A DNA stretch of 64,000 nucleotides. Origin: VGWG01 sp964580075. GTDB lineage: Bacteria > Verrucomicrobiota > Kiritimatiellia > RFP12 > JAAYNR01. This document shows positions 24,532 to 32,345 of this stretch, one piece after another. Below the pieces are notes generated by a model that did no database searches, was not told the origin of the DNA, and saw nothing but the letters and a program-made list of their open reading frames with translations. Each line of letters begins with the position of its first letter. The stretch's first letter is position 1. The position numbers were made by a program, and so were the translations under genes. The stretch is taken from NCBI GenBank assembly GCA_964580075.1, contig CAZOJL010000002.1, forward strand, positions 10,099-74,098, read 5' to 3'.

Positions 24532-26445
24532 ATGATGATGTTTGACTGGTATCAGGAGGGGACAAAACAGTTGGCCGCAGCCGGTTCATCCCGGTTGCTG
24601 ACCTATCTGTTCGCTTTTTTCGCTTCGCTGGCCGTCTCTCTGTCGCTGACGCCACCGATACGCGGGTTGGCCCGTCGGCTCGGGATGGTTGACCAGCCGG
24701 ACGACCGACGCATCCATACGCGGCCCACGCCTCGGGCGGGCGGCGTCGCGGTTTTTATCGCGTTCCATGTGACCGTCCTGTTGTGTGTGTATCTCTTCCC
24801 CGGCGTCTTCAGACCGATCTACGGCATCGACAAACTGGCCGCCTTTTTTCGGGCGTCGTTGCTGCTCCTGGTCGTGGGGTTGCTGGATGACGCGTTTAGC
24901 CTCAAGCCGTATGTCAAACTGCTCGGCCAGATTGCTGCGGCCGTGCTGCTGTATCAGGCGGGCTTTCGCGTGGGCGGCGGGTTTTCCGTGACGTTGGTTG
25001 GCCCCGTCAATTTCGTCGTGACGGTGTTCTGGATTGTCGGCGCCGTGAATGCGTTTAACCTGATCGATGGGCTGGACGGGCTGGCGACAGGTTTGGCGAT
25101 GATCGCCTCCTTCGGCCTGGCGGGTTCGCTGTTTATGCGAAACTTGTCGGTGGATGCGGTTCCGTTGCTCGCGTTGGCCGGTGCGGCCATGGGCTTTCTA
25201 CGGTATAATTTCAACCCCGCCTCGGTTTTTCTGGGCGACAGCGGTTCGATGTTTCTGGGGCTGGCGTTGGGGGCACTGCCGTTGATTTCGGGGCAGAAGT
25301 CGGAATTGCTCGCCTCGCTCGGTGTGCCGCTAATCGCGATGGGCATTCCGATATTTGACACGGCGCTGGCGATCTGGCGGCGGTCGCTGCGTTCGATGTT
25401 CCCCGACATTACGGCCAGCGGCGCCAAACGGATCCGCGGCTTTATGCAGGCCGACAGGGAGCATGTCCACCACCGGGTGCTGGCGCGGACGCTGAGCCAG
25501 CGCAAAGCGGCGGTCCTGCTTTACGGGGTGAACGTGCTGCTGGTCGCGATCGGCCTGTTTGCGATGTTGGCCGAAGAGCGTCGGAGCGGGGTCTTCCTGG
25601 TGGCGTTTGTCGTCGGGGTCTTCCTGATCGTTCGGCATCTGACCCGTGTCGAGTTGTGGGATACGGGGCGGATTCTCCTCGCCAAGTCACCACGTTCGAT
25701 TTCCTCGCGGATATCCATGCCGCTCTACATGGTGGCGGATGTTCTGATCATGTGTGGTGGCTTTGCCATGAGCCATTGGATTGTGGGGGTGCGCTTCGGC
25801 ATTCGCGAACTGGTCGTGGTGATGCCGGCGGTGGTCGGGTTGATTTTTGCCTTGCTGGGGGTGACGGGTGTCTACCGGCGGGTCTGGGCACGGGCGATGT
25901 TGAGTGATTTCGTGAGTTTTGTGGTGATGTTCTGCGCGGGAATGGCTCTGGTTGTGGCGGTTTCGATCTTCTGGGCATCGTACGACCGCATCCGCCTTTC
26001 CCTGGCCTTGCTGTTTATGGTGCTGAGCCTCCCTCCGATGTTGGCGGTGCGGCTCTACCGGGAGATTTTGCGTGAGGCGGTCTTTGCCATCGAGCGGGTT
26101 GTGTTTGTCGGCCGGCCGACGGTCACGCGTGTCTTGGTGTGTGGCGGCGGGGAGCGGCTGCGGATGTTTCGGCGTGAAAAGCGGGCGCGGATGGCCGAGA
26201 ATATGAACCTTTTCATTGTCGGCGTGCTCGACGATGACCCCAACTTGCTGGGTCGGCCGGTTCATGGCATCCGCGTGCTGGGCCCGATTCATGAGTTGAG
26301 GGAACAGGTGCGACAGCATCGCATTTCGCGGGTCATTATTACCATGCAGATTGACGATGAAAAGCGCCACCAAATTGTGGCACTGGCCCGCGAAGCGGGC
26401 GTTCCGGTCGATGAATGGGTCATCGCTATAAGGACCCTCTCATGA
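24532..26445 (+). CDS. WecA/TagO-type glycosyl-1-phosphate transferase fused to a CapD/PglF-like N-terminal region
   Basis: 637 residues. Residues about 20-340 form the MraY/WecA family membrane enzyme, which moves a sugar phosphate onto undecaprenyl phosphate: RRIHTRPTPRAGG, LLDDAFSLKP, NAFNLIDGLDGLATG, VFLGDSGSMFLG and the HVHHR loop. After two linker helices, residues about 405-510 hold four transmembrane helices as in the N-terminus of CapD/PglF nucleotide-sugar dehydratases. A Rossmann-like domain follows (VLVCGGGERLRMF; VGVLDDDPNLLGRPVHG; SRVIITM). The catalytic dehydratase domain is absent. ATG 24532 has GGAG 8 bases upstream; a GTG at 24523 overlaps the exosortase stop and is the alternative. 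Likely starts exopolysaccharide or glycolipid synthesis. Confidence 0.88.
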   Translation: MMMFDWYQEGTKQLAAAGSSRLLTYLFAFFASLAVSLSLTPPIRGLARRLGMVDQPDDRRIHTRPTPRAGGVAVFIAFHVTVLLCVYLFPGVFRPIYGIDKLAAFFRASLLLLVVGLLDDAFSLKPYVKLLGQIAAAVLLYQAGFRVGGGFSVTLVGPVNFVVTVFWIVGAVNAFNLIDGLDGLATGLAMIASFGLAGSLFMRNLSVDAVPLLALAGAAMGFLRYNFNPASVFLGDSGSMFLGLALGALPLISGQKSELLASLGVPLIAMGIPIFDTALAIWRRSLRSMFPDITASGAKRIRGFMQADREHVHHRVLARTLSQRKAAVLLYGVNVLLVAIGLFAMLAEERRSGVFLVAFVVGVFLIVRHLTRVELWDTGRILLAKSPRSISSRISMPLYMVADVLIMCGGFAMSHWIVGVRFGIRELVVVMPAVVGLIFALLGVTGVYRRVWARAMLSDFVSFVVMFCAGMALVVAVSIFWASYDRIRLSLALLFMVLSLPPMLAVRLYREILREAVFAIERVVFVGRPTVTRVLVCGGGERLRMFRREKRARMAENMNLFIVGVLDDDPNLLGRPVHGIRVLGPIHELREQVRQHRISRVIITMQIDDEKRHQIVALAREAGVPVDEWVIAIRTLS

Positions 26446-27848
26446 CACACCTGCGGATACGGAGTCGGCTCACGGACGCCGCGCGATTTCTTTCGCGGGA
26501 CATCTGGGATATTGTTCCCGCCACGCTGCCCGCCTCCCGGCGGGTCGCGATCCATGCGTTGCGCTTCATCCTCGCGGTCGTCCGCGGCTTCCGTCTGGAT
26601 CGGTGCGATCTGCACGCCTCGGCGCTCACGTATTACACCCTGATGGCGCTGATCCCGGTCCTGGCGCTGGCGCTGGCGCTGGGGCGGGTCTTCGGGGGTG
26701 GCGAAGTGGTGCGAAGCCAGTTTGAAGACCATCTCGGGGCGTTCCTGAGTCAGCTTGCCGTTCAATCCGAGACAGGGGATGCGGCCGCGCAATCGGCATC
26801 GCTCGCGTTTGCCGAGCAGTTGGAGGGTAAAGCCATCCAGCTCTTTGATCAAGTCAATGCCGTCAGCTTCGGCACGCTGGGGGGCATCGGCGCCGCCGCG
26901 CTGATCTGGATGGCCATCAGCCTGCTCGGCCGGGTCGAGGTGAGCTTTAATCTGATCTGGGGTGTCCCTTATCCGCGGACGATGTGGCGCAAGTTTACCG
27001 ACTATTTGAGCGTGGTCCTCATCCTGCCGTTTTTGATGACAGCCGCTTCAACCGTTCCCTTGCTGGACCTGCTCGCACGGGGGGCGGGCAGCGTGGGGGG
27101 CGCCGCCGCAGCCGACACCGTGCGTACCGTGGTCGGCTCACCGGTGCTGAAAAAAGTCCTGGTGCTCGGTATGAGCACGGTGACGTTCAGTTTTCTCCTG
27201 ATCTTTATGCCCAACACGCGAATCCGCCTCATTCCGGGCGCAGTCGGAGGCTTTCTGACCGCGATTCTGTTCGGCGTGTGGCTGGTGGTGTGCGCCCGCC
27301 TGCAGGTGGGGATCGCCAAATACAGCGCGCTCTATGGCGGGTTCGCGCTGCTGCCGATCTTGTTGATGTGGGTTTACACCAGTTGGCAGATTATCCTGCT
27401 GGGCGCGGAGGTCGCTTTTGCGCTGCAGAATGGCGCGACCTGCCGCATGGAGTCTGCCGCTGGCCGTGCCAGCCCGTACACTCGTTTTTTGCTGGCTGCC
27501 GCGTTTTGCGCCGAAGCCGCGCGGACGGTCAGGGAGCAGGGCAGGGCTTTTGACGCGGAGGCCTTTGCGTTGAAGCGTCGGGTCTCGACACGGCTCAGTC
27601 AGGACGTGCTGGAGGATCTGACGCGGGCGGGTGTGCTGGCCAAACTCGAAGGCCGCAACAGTCTCTACCTGCCGTGCCGGGATCTCTCGACCATGACCGC
27701 GGCTGAGGTGGCAAAGACCGTGCTATCGGACGGGACCCCGCCGAATGATCTGGGGGTGCAACGGATGGGCGAGTCGATTCTGAAACTCGGCCCCCGCCTC
27801 ATGGACGCGCTGGACGGCGCGCTCTCCGTCTCTGTGGCCGATTTGTAA
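26442..27848 (+). CDS. YihY/BrkB-family inner membrane protein with C-terminal winged helix
   Basis: 468 residues. The YihY (formerly RNase BN) membrane domain spans residues about 60-345: CDLHASALTYYTLMALIPVLAL is the characteristic first motif, followed by several helices and the late KYSALYGGFALLPILLMWVY signature. The last 110 residues are soluble and look like a winged helix (RVSTRLSQDVLEDLTRAGVLAKLEGRN). The biochemical role of the family is not settled; the old RNase assignment was wrong. The ATG overlaps the stop of the upstream gene by 4 bases, so it belongs to the exosortase operon. Confidence 0.85.
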   Translation: MTHLRIRSRLTDAARFLSRDIWDIVPATLPASRRVAIHALRFILAVVRGFRLDRCDLHASALTYYTLMALIPVLALALALGRVFGGGEVVRSQFEDHLGAFLSQLAVQSETGDAAAQSASLAFAEQLEGKAIQLFDQVNAVSFGTLGGIGAAALIWMAISLLGRVEVSFNLIWGVPYPRTMWRKFTDYLSVVLILPFLMTAASTVPLLDLLARGAGSVGGAAAADTVRTVVGSPVLKKVLVLGMSTVTFSFLLIFMPNTRIRLIPGAVGGFLTAILFGVWLVVCARLQVGIAKYSALYGGFALLPILLMWVYTSWQIILLGAEVAFALQNGATCRMESAAGRASPYTRFLLAAAFCAEAARTVREQGRAFDAEAFALKRRVSTRLSQDVLEDLTRAGVLAKLEGRNSLYLPCRDLSTMTAAEVAKTVLSDGTPPNDLGVQRMGESILKLGPRLMDALDGALSVSVADL

Positions 27849-27864
27849 CAGTGGAGGTGATCCC

Positions 27865-29046
27865 ATGGCTACCCACACGGGAATGGGGCATGATGCGGAT
27901 GATTCGCAGCAGGCGGTTGACCGCTTTTTCTCCGACCGTCAAAAGGCGCTGATCGGTACGGGGCTGACGGTGCTGGCCGTCTCGTGCAGTATCGGCTTCG
28001 CCACGGCATTGGCGATCTTCGGTGGCCGCGTGCTCGCGGCGCTTCAGGGCGTGTTGGCGCCCATTCTGGTGGCGGCGGTCATCGCGATGCTGAGCAAGCC
28101 CTATTATGACTGGCTGTACCGCGTCCTCCGCCATTCCCATGTGTTTGCCATTGTCGTGTATTTCATCTCCACGCTGATTCCGGTCGGTCTGGTCGTCTGG
28201 ACGGCCGGCGCCCTGATCGTCGAACAGGGGGTGGATATGCTGCGCAATCTGCCGGATATTGTCGCCCACACCCAGGAAGCGGTAATCCGCCAGATGCCCG
28301 CACTGGGCGAGCTGTTGCGCCGTTATGGTCTGTCCGGATGGTTGGAAGAACAGATGCTCAACACGGCGCAGGCCGTGCAGCAGGCGTTTGCGGCGCGCCT
28401 GCACGGCGGCGGGGCGATGGAGGCGGGTGTCAGCGTGCTCGGGTTGCTCGGAGGGCTGCTGAGTTGGATGGTGTTGCCGATCTATCTCGGTTTCTTCCTG
28501 ATGCGCAAACCGATGGCGGGGAAGGATGCCGAGTCGTTTCTCCCGTTTTTCAAGCCGACCACCCGATCCAACGTGGTCTATCTGCTCGACCAGTTTCTGA
28601 ACATCCTGACCGCCTTCTTCCGCGGGCAGGTGCTGGTCGCGTTGATCCAGGGCGTCTTGTTCGGGATTGGCTTCTGGTGCGTCGGACTCAGCTACGGCCT
28701 TTTTATTGGCCTGATGCTCGGCGTGCTCAACATCATTCCGTACATGGGCAATCTGGTCGGGCTGCTGATCGCGCTGCCCATGGCGTTGGCCGATGGCGGG
28801 GTGCGGGAGCTGGCGTTGGTGGGCATGGTCTTTCTGACCGTTCAGACACTCGACAACTACTTTATCACGCCCAAGATCATGGGGAGCCGCACGGGGTTGC
28901 ACCCGGTGGGGATCATCTTCTCGCTCCTGTTCTGGACGTCGGTTCTCGGCGGTTTCTTCGGGATGATGCTCGGTGTTCCCTTGAGCGCCTTTGTGGTGGT
29001 CCTCTGGCGCCTGCTCAAGAGCGAGTACATTAAAGAACTGGTGTGA
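27865..29046 (+). CDS. AI-2E family transporter (PerM/YdiK type)
   Basis: 393 residues with about eight transmembrane helices. The order fits the AI-2E exporter family: paired helices at the start (LTVLAVSCSIGFATALAIF; VLAPILVAAVIAML), a soluble middle part, then the motifs FFRGQVLVALIQGVLFGIGF and LGVLNIIPYMGNLVGLLIAL and the C-terminal GSRTGLHPVGIIFSLLFW. Family members move small molecules or sodium; the substrate cannot be told from sequence. A perfect GGAGGTGATC Shine-Dalgarno lies just before ATG 27865. The stop codon abuts the stop of the converging fucI gene with no spacer. Confidence 0.87.
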   Translation: MATHTGMGHDADDSQQAVDRFFSDRQKALIGTGLTVLAVSCSIGFATALAIFGGRVLAALQGVLAPILVAAVIAMLSKPYYDWLYRVLRHSHVFAIVVYFISTLIPVGLVVWTAGALIVEQGVDMLRNLPDIVAHTQEAVIRQMPALGELLRRYGLSGWLEEQMLNTAQAVQQAFAARLHGGGAMEAGVSVLGLLGGLLSWMVLPIYLGFFLMRKPMAGKDAESFLPFFKPTTRSNVVYLLDQFLNILTAFFRGQVLVALIQGVLFGIGFWCVGLSYGLFIGLMLGVLNIIPYMGNLVGLLIALPMALADGGVRELALVGMVFLTVQTLDNYFITPKIMGSRTGLHPVGIIFSLLFWTSVLGGFFGMMLGVPLSAFVVVLWRLLKSEYIKELV

Positions 29047-30918
29047 TCACCCGTAGACCGGACCGAGGAACTGGCAGGCGCGGAAGTCGTCGCCGCCGAA
29101 ACGATCCCACAGGGTTGGACGGAACACATCGGACCTGTCGACGTTGTGCATATCGACCGGAATGCGGAGCATCGCGTTGAAGGTGACAAAGTCGGCGCCG
29201 ATCAGGCCGAAGGAGTTGGCGTCGTGGTTCGGTCCGATGCGGGTCATGTAGTCGAATGAGGTCATGCCGCGCGGCGTCCAATAGGTCTCGGGCCAGGTGG
29301 CGTCGGTGACCCTGGAGATGTGGTCCGCGACTTTTCGGGGCAGTTCGACCGTGTCGCCCTCGATGACCGAGCAGGTCAGCAGGTCGCCGACCACGTTGTA
29401 GCGGTAGGCGGTGAGCGGGATGCCGCCGGGTGACCGGTAATGCGAAGAAAGACCATCGCCGGGGAAGTAGGTGAGGTTGGCGCCCATATAGCGCGTGGCC
29501 GCGACGGCGCCGGCGATCAGCTTCTGCTGCGCCTTCGGGTCGTTGCGGATCGCGTCAACGACCTGCTGTATCGTCAGCTTCGAGCCGCCTTTGACCAGTT
29601 TGAAGATGTCGATCGCATAGTCCAGCGCGCCCGAACCGGAGTTGCGCTTGTCAATGATGCCGTTCGGACAGATCTTTTTCACATCGGTTCCGGTCGCCGC
29701 TTTGATCGACGCGGGCGTCCAGTTGGTGCGGATGTCGGCGAAGAGCTGGGCCGCTCCTCCGGAGAGCAGGTTGCCGATGAGCATGCCGATGCCGTTCTTG
29801 GAGTCGTTCTCCGTGGCCACGATCAGGGGCGTGCGGAAACCGTTCCAGTCGAACGACGAGTTGAGGATCGATTCGGTCAGGTCGAAATTCGGATAGAAAT
29901 CGGTCCACTGCCGCTGGCCTTGCGTCCCCGAGGCGATGGCGTTGTAGCCTTGCGCGTATTCGACGTCGGCCCGGAAGCCCTGTTTCTTGCCGACGGCGGG
30001 ATCGGCGAGACGGGGATTGCCGATCATCAGGTCGCGGACGATCAGGGCGATCTTGACATTCTCCATGAGGAGTTGATCGGGAGGGAGGGGCCGTTTGCCG
30101 GCACCGTAGTCCAGGGAAAACGATTTCTTGAAGAACGTGAACGCCTGCTTGGCCTCGTCGTGGTCGTAGAAGCCCATTTCGAGGCGGCCGCGGATCCCCG
30201 CCATATCAAAATTGCAGGTCCCCATGCCGAGGTAGTCGAGCAGGGTGTTGCGGCGGGCGTCGGAACCGATGATGCCCATCGAGACCGAACCGATGTTGAG
30301 ATAGTTTTTGCCGCGGATCATGGCGACCGCCGTCGCGCAGCGGGCAAAGCGGAGGATGCGCTCGCGGACATAGGCGTTGCAGGGCTTGGTTTCGTCCTCC
30401 AGATCGGGCGAATAGATCGCGAAGATCGGGCGCTTTTTCTCGTCCATCGCCGCGGTGAAAGCCTTCAGCCACACGGCGCCGGGACGGTCGGTCTGGTTGA
30501 GTCCGTAGGCCGCTTGCTGCCACTCGGAGGAACCGATCCCCTGGCAGGCCGACATCAGTTCGTCGGAATACGACCAGGAACGGGAGACCCAGATGTTGGC
30601 GCTCACGCCCTGCGTGGCATAGAAGGCCTGTGTGCGGGCGCCGGAACGGGGGCCGTAGACAATTTCGGGTGCGACGATGACGCGCACCGGCGTGCCATCG
30701 GGGAGCTTCACATGCTGGGTGATCAGGTCATAGAGCTTCTCGGTCAGTTTCCACGTGCGCGCCTGGTTCGCCTCGTACGCGCCGTGGCGTCCGTCGGCGA
30801 CGGGCGTCAGGGCGATTGTCGGAACCGGGCCGATCAGCGTGCGGTTTGCATCTTCAAACGTCCTGGGCTCCATAGCAAGCTTCTCGAAATCGGGGCGGCA
30901 CGAACAGCAGCAACTCAT
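29047..30918 (-). CDS. fucI: L-fucose isomerase
   Basis: Converts L-fucose to L-fuculose (and often D-arabinose to D-ribulose), cytoplasmic and Mn-dependent. 623 residues, slightly longer than the E. coli enzyme of about 590. Recognised segments: SVSMGIIGSDARRN, YNAIASGTQGQRQWTDFYPN, the active-site stretch SSFDWNG...VATENDSKNG with Glu and Asp metal ligands, GGIPLTAYR and the ending MLRIPVDMHNV. The start at 30918 has AGGAG seven bases upstream. The N-terminus, MSCCCSC, is odd and absent from typical homologues; the next Met, in MEPRTF, is an alternative. No fuculokinase, aldolase or regulator lies nearby, so it stands alone behind its own promoter. Confidence 0.93.
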   Translation of the reverse strand: MSCCCSCRPDFEKLAMEPRTFEDANRTLIGPVPTIALTPVADGRHGAYEANQARTWKLTEKLYDLITQHVKLPDGTPVRVIVAPEIVYGPRSGARTQAFYATQGVSANIWVSRSWSYSDELMSACQGIGSSEWQQAAYGLNQTDRPGAVWLKAFTAAMDEKKRPIFAIYSPDLEDETKPCNAYVRERILRFARCATAVAMIRGKNYLNIGSVSMGIIGSDARRNTLLDYLGMGTCNFDMAGIRGRLEMGFYDHDEAKQAFTFFKKSFSLDYGAGKRPLPPDQLLMENVKIALIVRDLMIGNPRLADPAVGKKQGFRADVEYAQGYNAIASGTQGQRQWTDFYPNFDLTESILNSSFDWNGFRTPLIVATENDSKNGIGMLIGNLLSGGAAQLFADIRTNWTPASIKAATGTDVKKICPNGIIDKRNSGSGALDYAIDIFKLVKGGSKLTIQQVVDAIRNDPKAQQKLIAGAVAATRYMGANLTYFPGDGLSSHYRSPGGIPLTAYRYNVVGDLLTCSVIEGDTVELPRKVADHISRVTDATWPETYWTPRGMTSFDYMTRIGPNHDANSFGLIGADFVTFNAMLRIPVDMHNVDRSDVFRPTLWDRFGGDDFRACQFLGPVYG

Positions 30919-30979
30919 GGCACTCTCCTGTTGGATCGCACGCGCCGGGGCGCGTGACACGGGTTAGAAACGAACAATA

Positions 30980-31008
30980 AGTATAAACCAGATGGGCGAC
31001 GCGCGCAA
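30980..31008 (-). promoter_or_regulatory. sigma70-type promoter for fucI
   Basis: Read on the minus strand: TTGCGC (31008-31003), a 17-base spacer and TATACT (30985-30980). Transcription would begin near 30972, about 55 bases before the fucI start. No clear operator palindrome is seen. Confidence 0.55.
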
Positions 31009-31044
31009 GCCGGGAACGCAATGGTGCACCGCGTTTAAGGCCGT

Positions 31045-31773
31045 TTAAGGCCGGGGCTTGTTACGGGCGGCCCAGTCGGCCTGGCGGGCGACACCCATGA
31101 GGATATTGACGTCGTCGGTGGTCAGGGCCCCGCGGGAGAAGATGCGTTGGACGCCCTGCATCATGTGGTCGGTCTTTTCCGGGGTCATGAAGCCGATGAG
31201 CAGCAGCATCTCGCGCCACATGTCGAGAAGTTTCATCCGGTGTACGGCCAGTGCCGGTGGCGCCTTTTCGCAGGGGGGCGAGTACGCTTCGCTCGCGAGG
31301 AACAGCTCGTAGGAGCAAAGCAGAACGGCTTGCGCGAGGTTGATGGATGTGTAGTTCGTCCCTGTGGGAATGCGGAGGAGATGGGTGCACCGGGCGACCT
31401 CGTCGTTCAGCAGCCCTTTGTCTTCGCGACCGAACACCAGCGCGACCGGGCCGCCGTTCGCTAGGGCGAGCAATCCCGGCGCGGCCTCGCGCGGGGTGCG
31501 GACATGCTGGCGATAGAGTCCGAGTCGCGCCGTCGTGCCGACGACGGCCGTGCAGTCGGCAACCGCTTCGTCGAAGGTCTCCACGGTGCGTCGTCCTTCC
31601 AGGACCGGCGCGCCGTGGACGGCGAATTTCGACGCCTCGGCCCAGCCGTCGGCGCAGACCGGTTTGACGAGAACCAGGTCGGAAATTCCAAAATTGGCCA
31701 TGGCACGGCAGGCGGAGCCGATGTTGCCGCTGTAGAGGGAACCGACCAGGACGATTCGAATGCGAGAGAGCAT
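31045..31773 (-). CDS. SpoU-family RNA methyltransferase, TrmJ-like
   Basis: 242 residues with the SPOUT knot fold: RIRIVLVGSLYSGNIGSACRA at the start, VALVFGREDKGLLNDEV in the middle and TNYTSINLAQAVLLCSYEL at the end are motifs 1-3 of SpoU methyltransferases. TrmJ enzymes 2'-O-methylate tRNA position 32; the short C-terminal extension (KTDHMMQGVQRIFSRGALTTDDVNILMG) is TrmJ-like. The ATG at 31773 begins directly at the conserved core and fits the upstream promoter. It lies upstream of fucI in the same direction, but fucI has its own promoter. Confidence 0.88.
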   Translation of the reverse strand: MLSRIRIVLVGSLYSGNIGSACRAMANFGISDLVLVKPVCADGWAEASKFAVHGAPVLEGRRTVETFDEAVADCTAVVGTTARLGLYRQHVRTPREAAPGLLALANGGPVALVFGREDKGLLNDEVARCTHLLRIPTGTNYTSINLAQAVLLCSYELFLASEAYSPPCEKAPPALAVHRMKLLDMWREMLLLIGFMTPEKTDHMMQGVQRIFSRGALTTDDVNILMGVARQADWAARNKPRP

Positions 31774-31849
31774 AGGCAGAAAAACTCGTTTCTTTGCGGC
31801 GGCGGGGATGAGCGACCCAGGAACGCGGGAACGCGCGTAATGGAACCCT

Positions 31850-31877
31850 ATTTTATCGGGGACCGGGCGAATGTCAA
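31850..31877 (-). promoter_or_regulatory. sigma70-type promoter for the TrmJ-like gene
   Basis: On the minus strand: consensus TTGACA (31877-31872), a 16-base spacer and TAAAAT (31855-31850). It gives a leader of about 70 bases before the methyltransferase ATG at 31773. Confidence 0.7.
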
Positions 31878-31918
31878 CCCAGGTAACAGCAATTCTCATT
31901 ATGAGGCGATTGGGTCAT

Positions 31919-32177
31919 CGGGGTCGGGGTCGGGGTCGGTATCGGAATCGGAGTCGAAATTCCGTTGGATTTATCCTAAAAAGGGCAGAAGACTGTGAGA
32001 CTGTGAGACTGTAAGGATTGGGAGGCAATCGGTTATGCAAACGGGATCTGTTCACCATTGGGTGCGTGCGAATAAATCTGTAACCTGTTCATTTTCAACC
32101 TCATAGCCTTACAGTCTTACAGCCTATAGCCGTTTTTAGGTTTATCGATACCGATACCGATACCGACCCCGACGCCG
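31919..32177. repeat. nested inverted-repeat element with hexanucleotide-tract ends, left edge of the defence operon
   Basis: A tract of GTCGGG/GTATCG units at about 31917-31952 is mirrored by an inverted tract of GATACC/GACCCC units at 32146-32177. Inside, GACTGTGAGACTGTAAGG (ending about 32016) is mirrored by CCTTACAGTCTTACAGCC at about 32107-32124. The result is a roughly 260-base nested palindrome with a 90-base unpaired centre. Just outside its left end is CAGCAATTCT, also found beside the elements at 1686 and 45975. The 572 bases between the TrmJ-like start and the helicase hold this element and the minus-strand promoter; I see no gene. A weak promoter-like TTCACA...TATGCT lies near 32209-32234. 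Confidence 0.75.
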
Positions 32178-32345
32178 ATGGCCCCATCTCCAAAATGAAG
32201 GCGCATTTTTCACACGGTTCTGGAAAATTATGCTATTGTTTGCATGCAACCGTTTTCTTCTAAATCCTTTGCGCCGCATCTTGCACCAAGCCCGATGAGG
32301 TCTATTGTCACTGAAGCAACGTACCGCGCTGGTTTCTGCCACCAC

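Noticed and set aside
31919..32177. Possible CRISPR-like repeats
   Set aside because: The units are six bases long in tandem without spacers, and the arms are inverted, not direct repeats.
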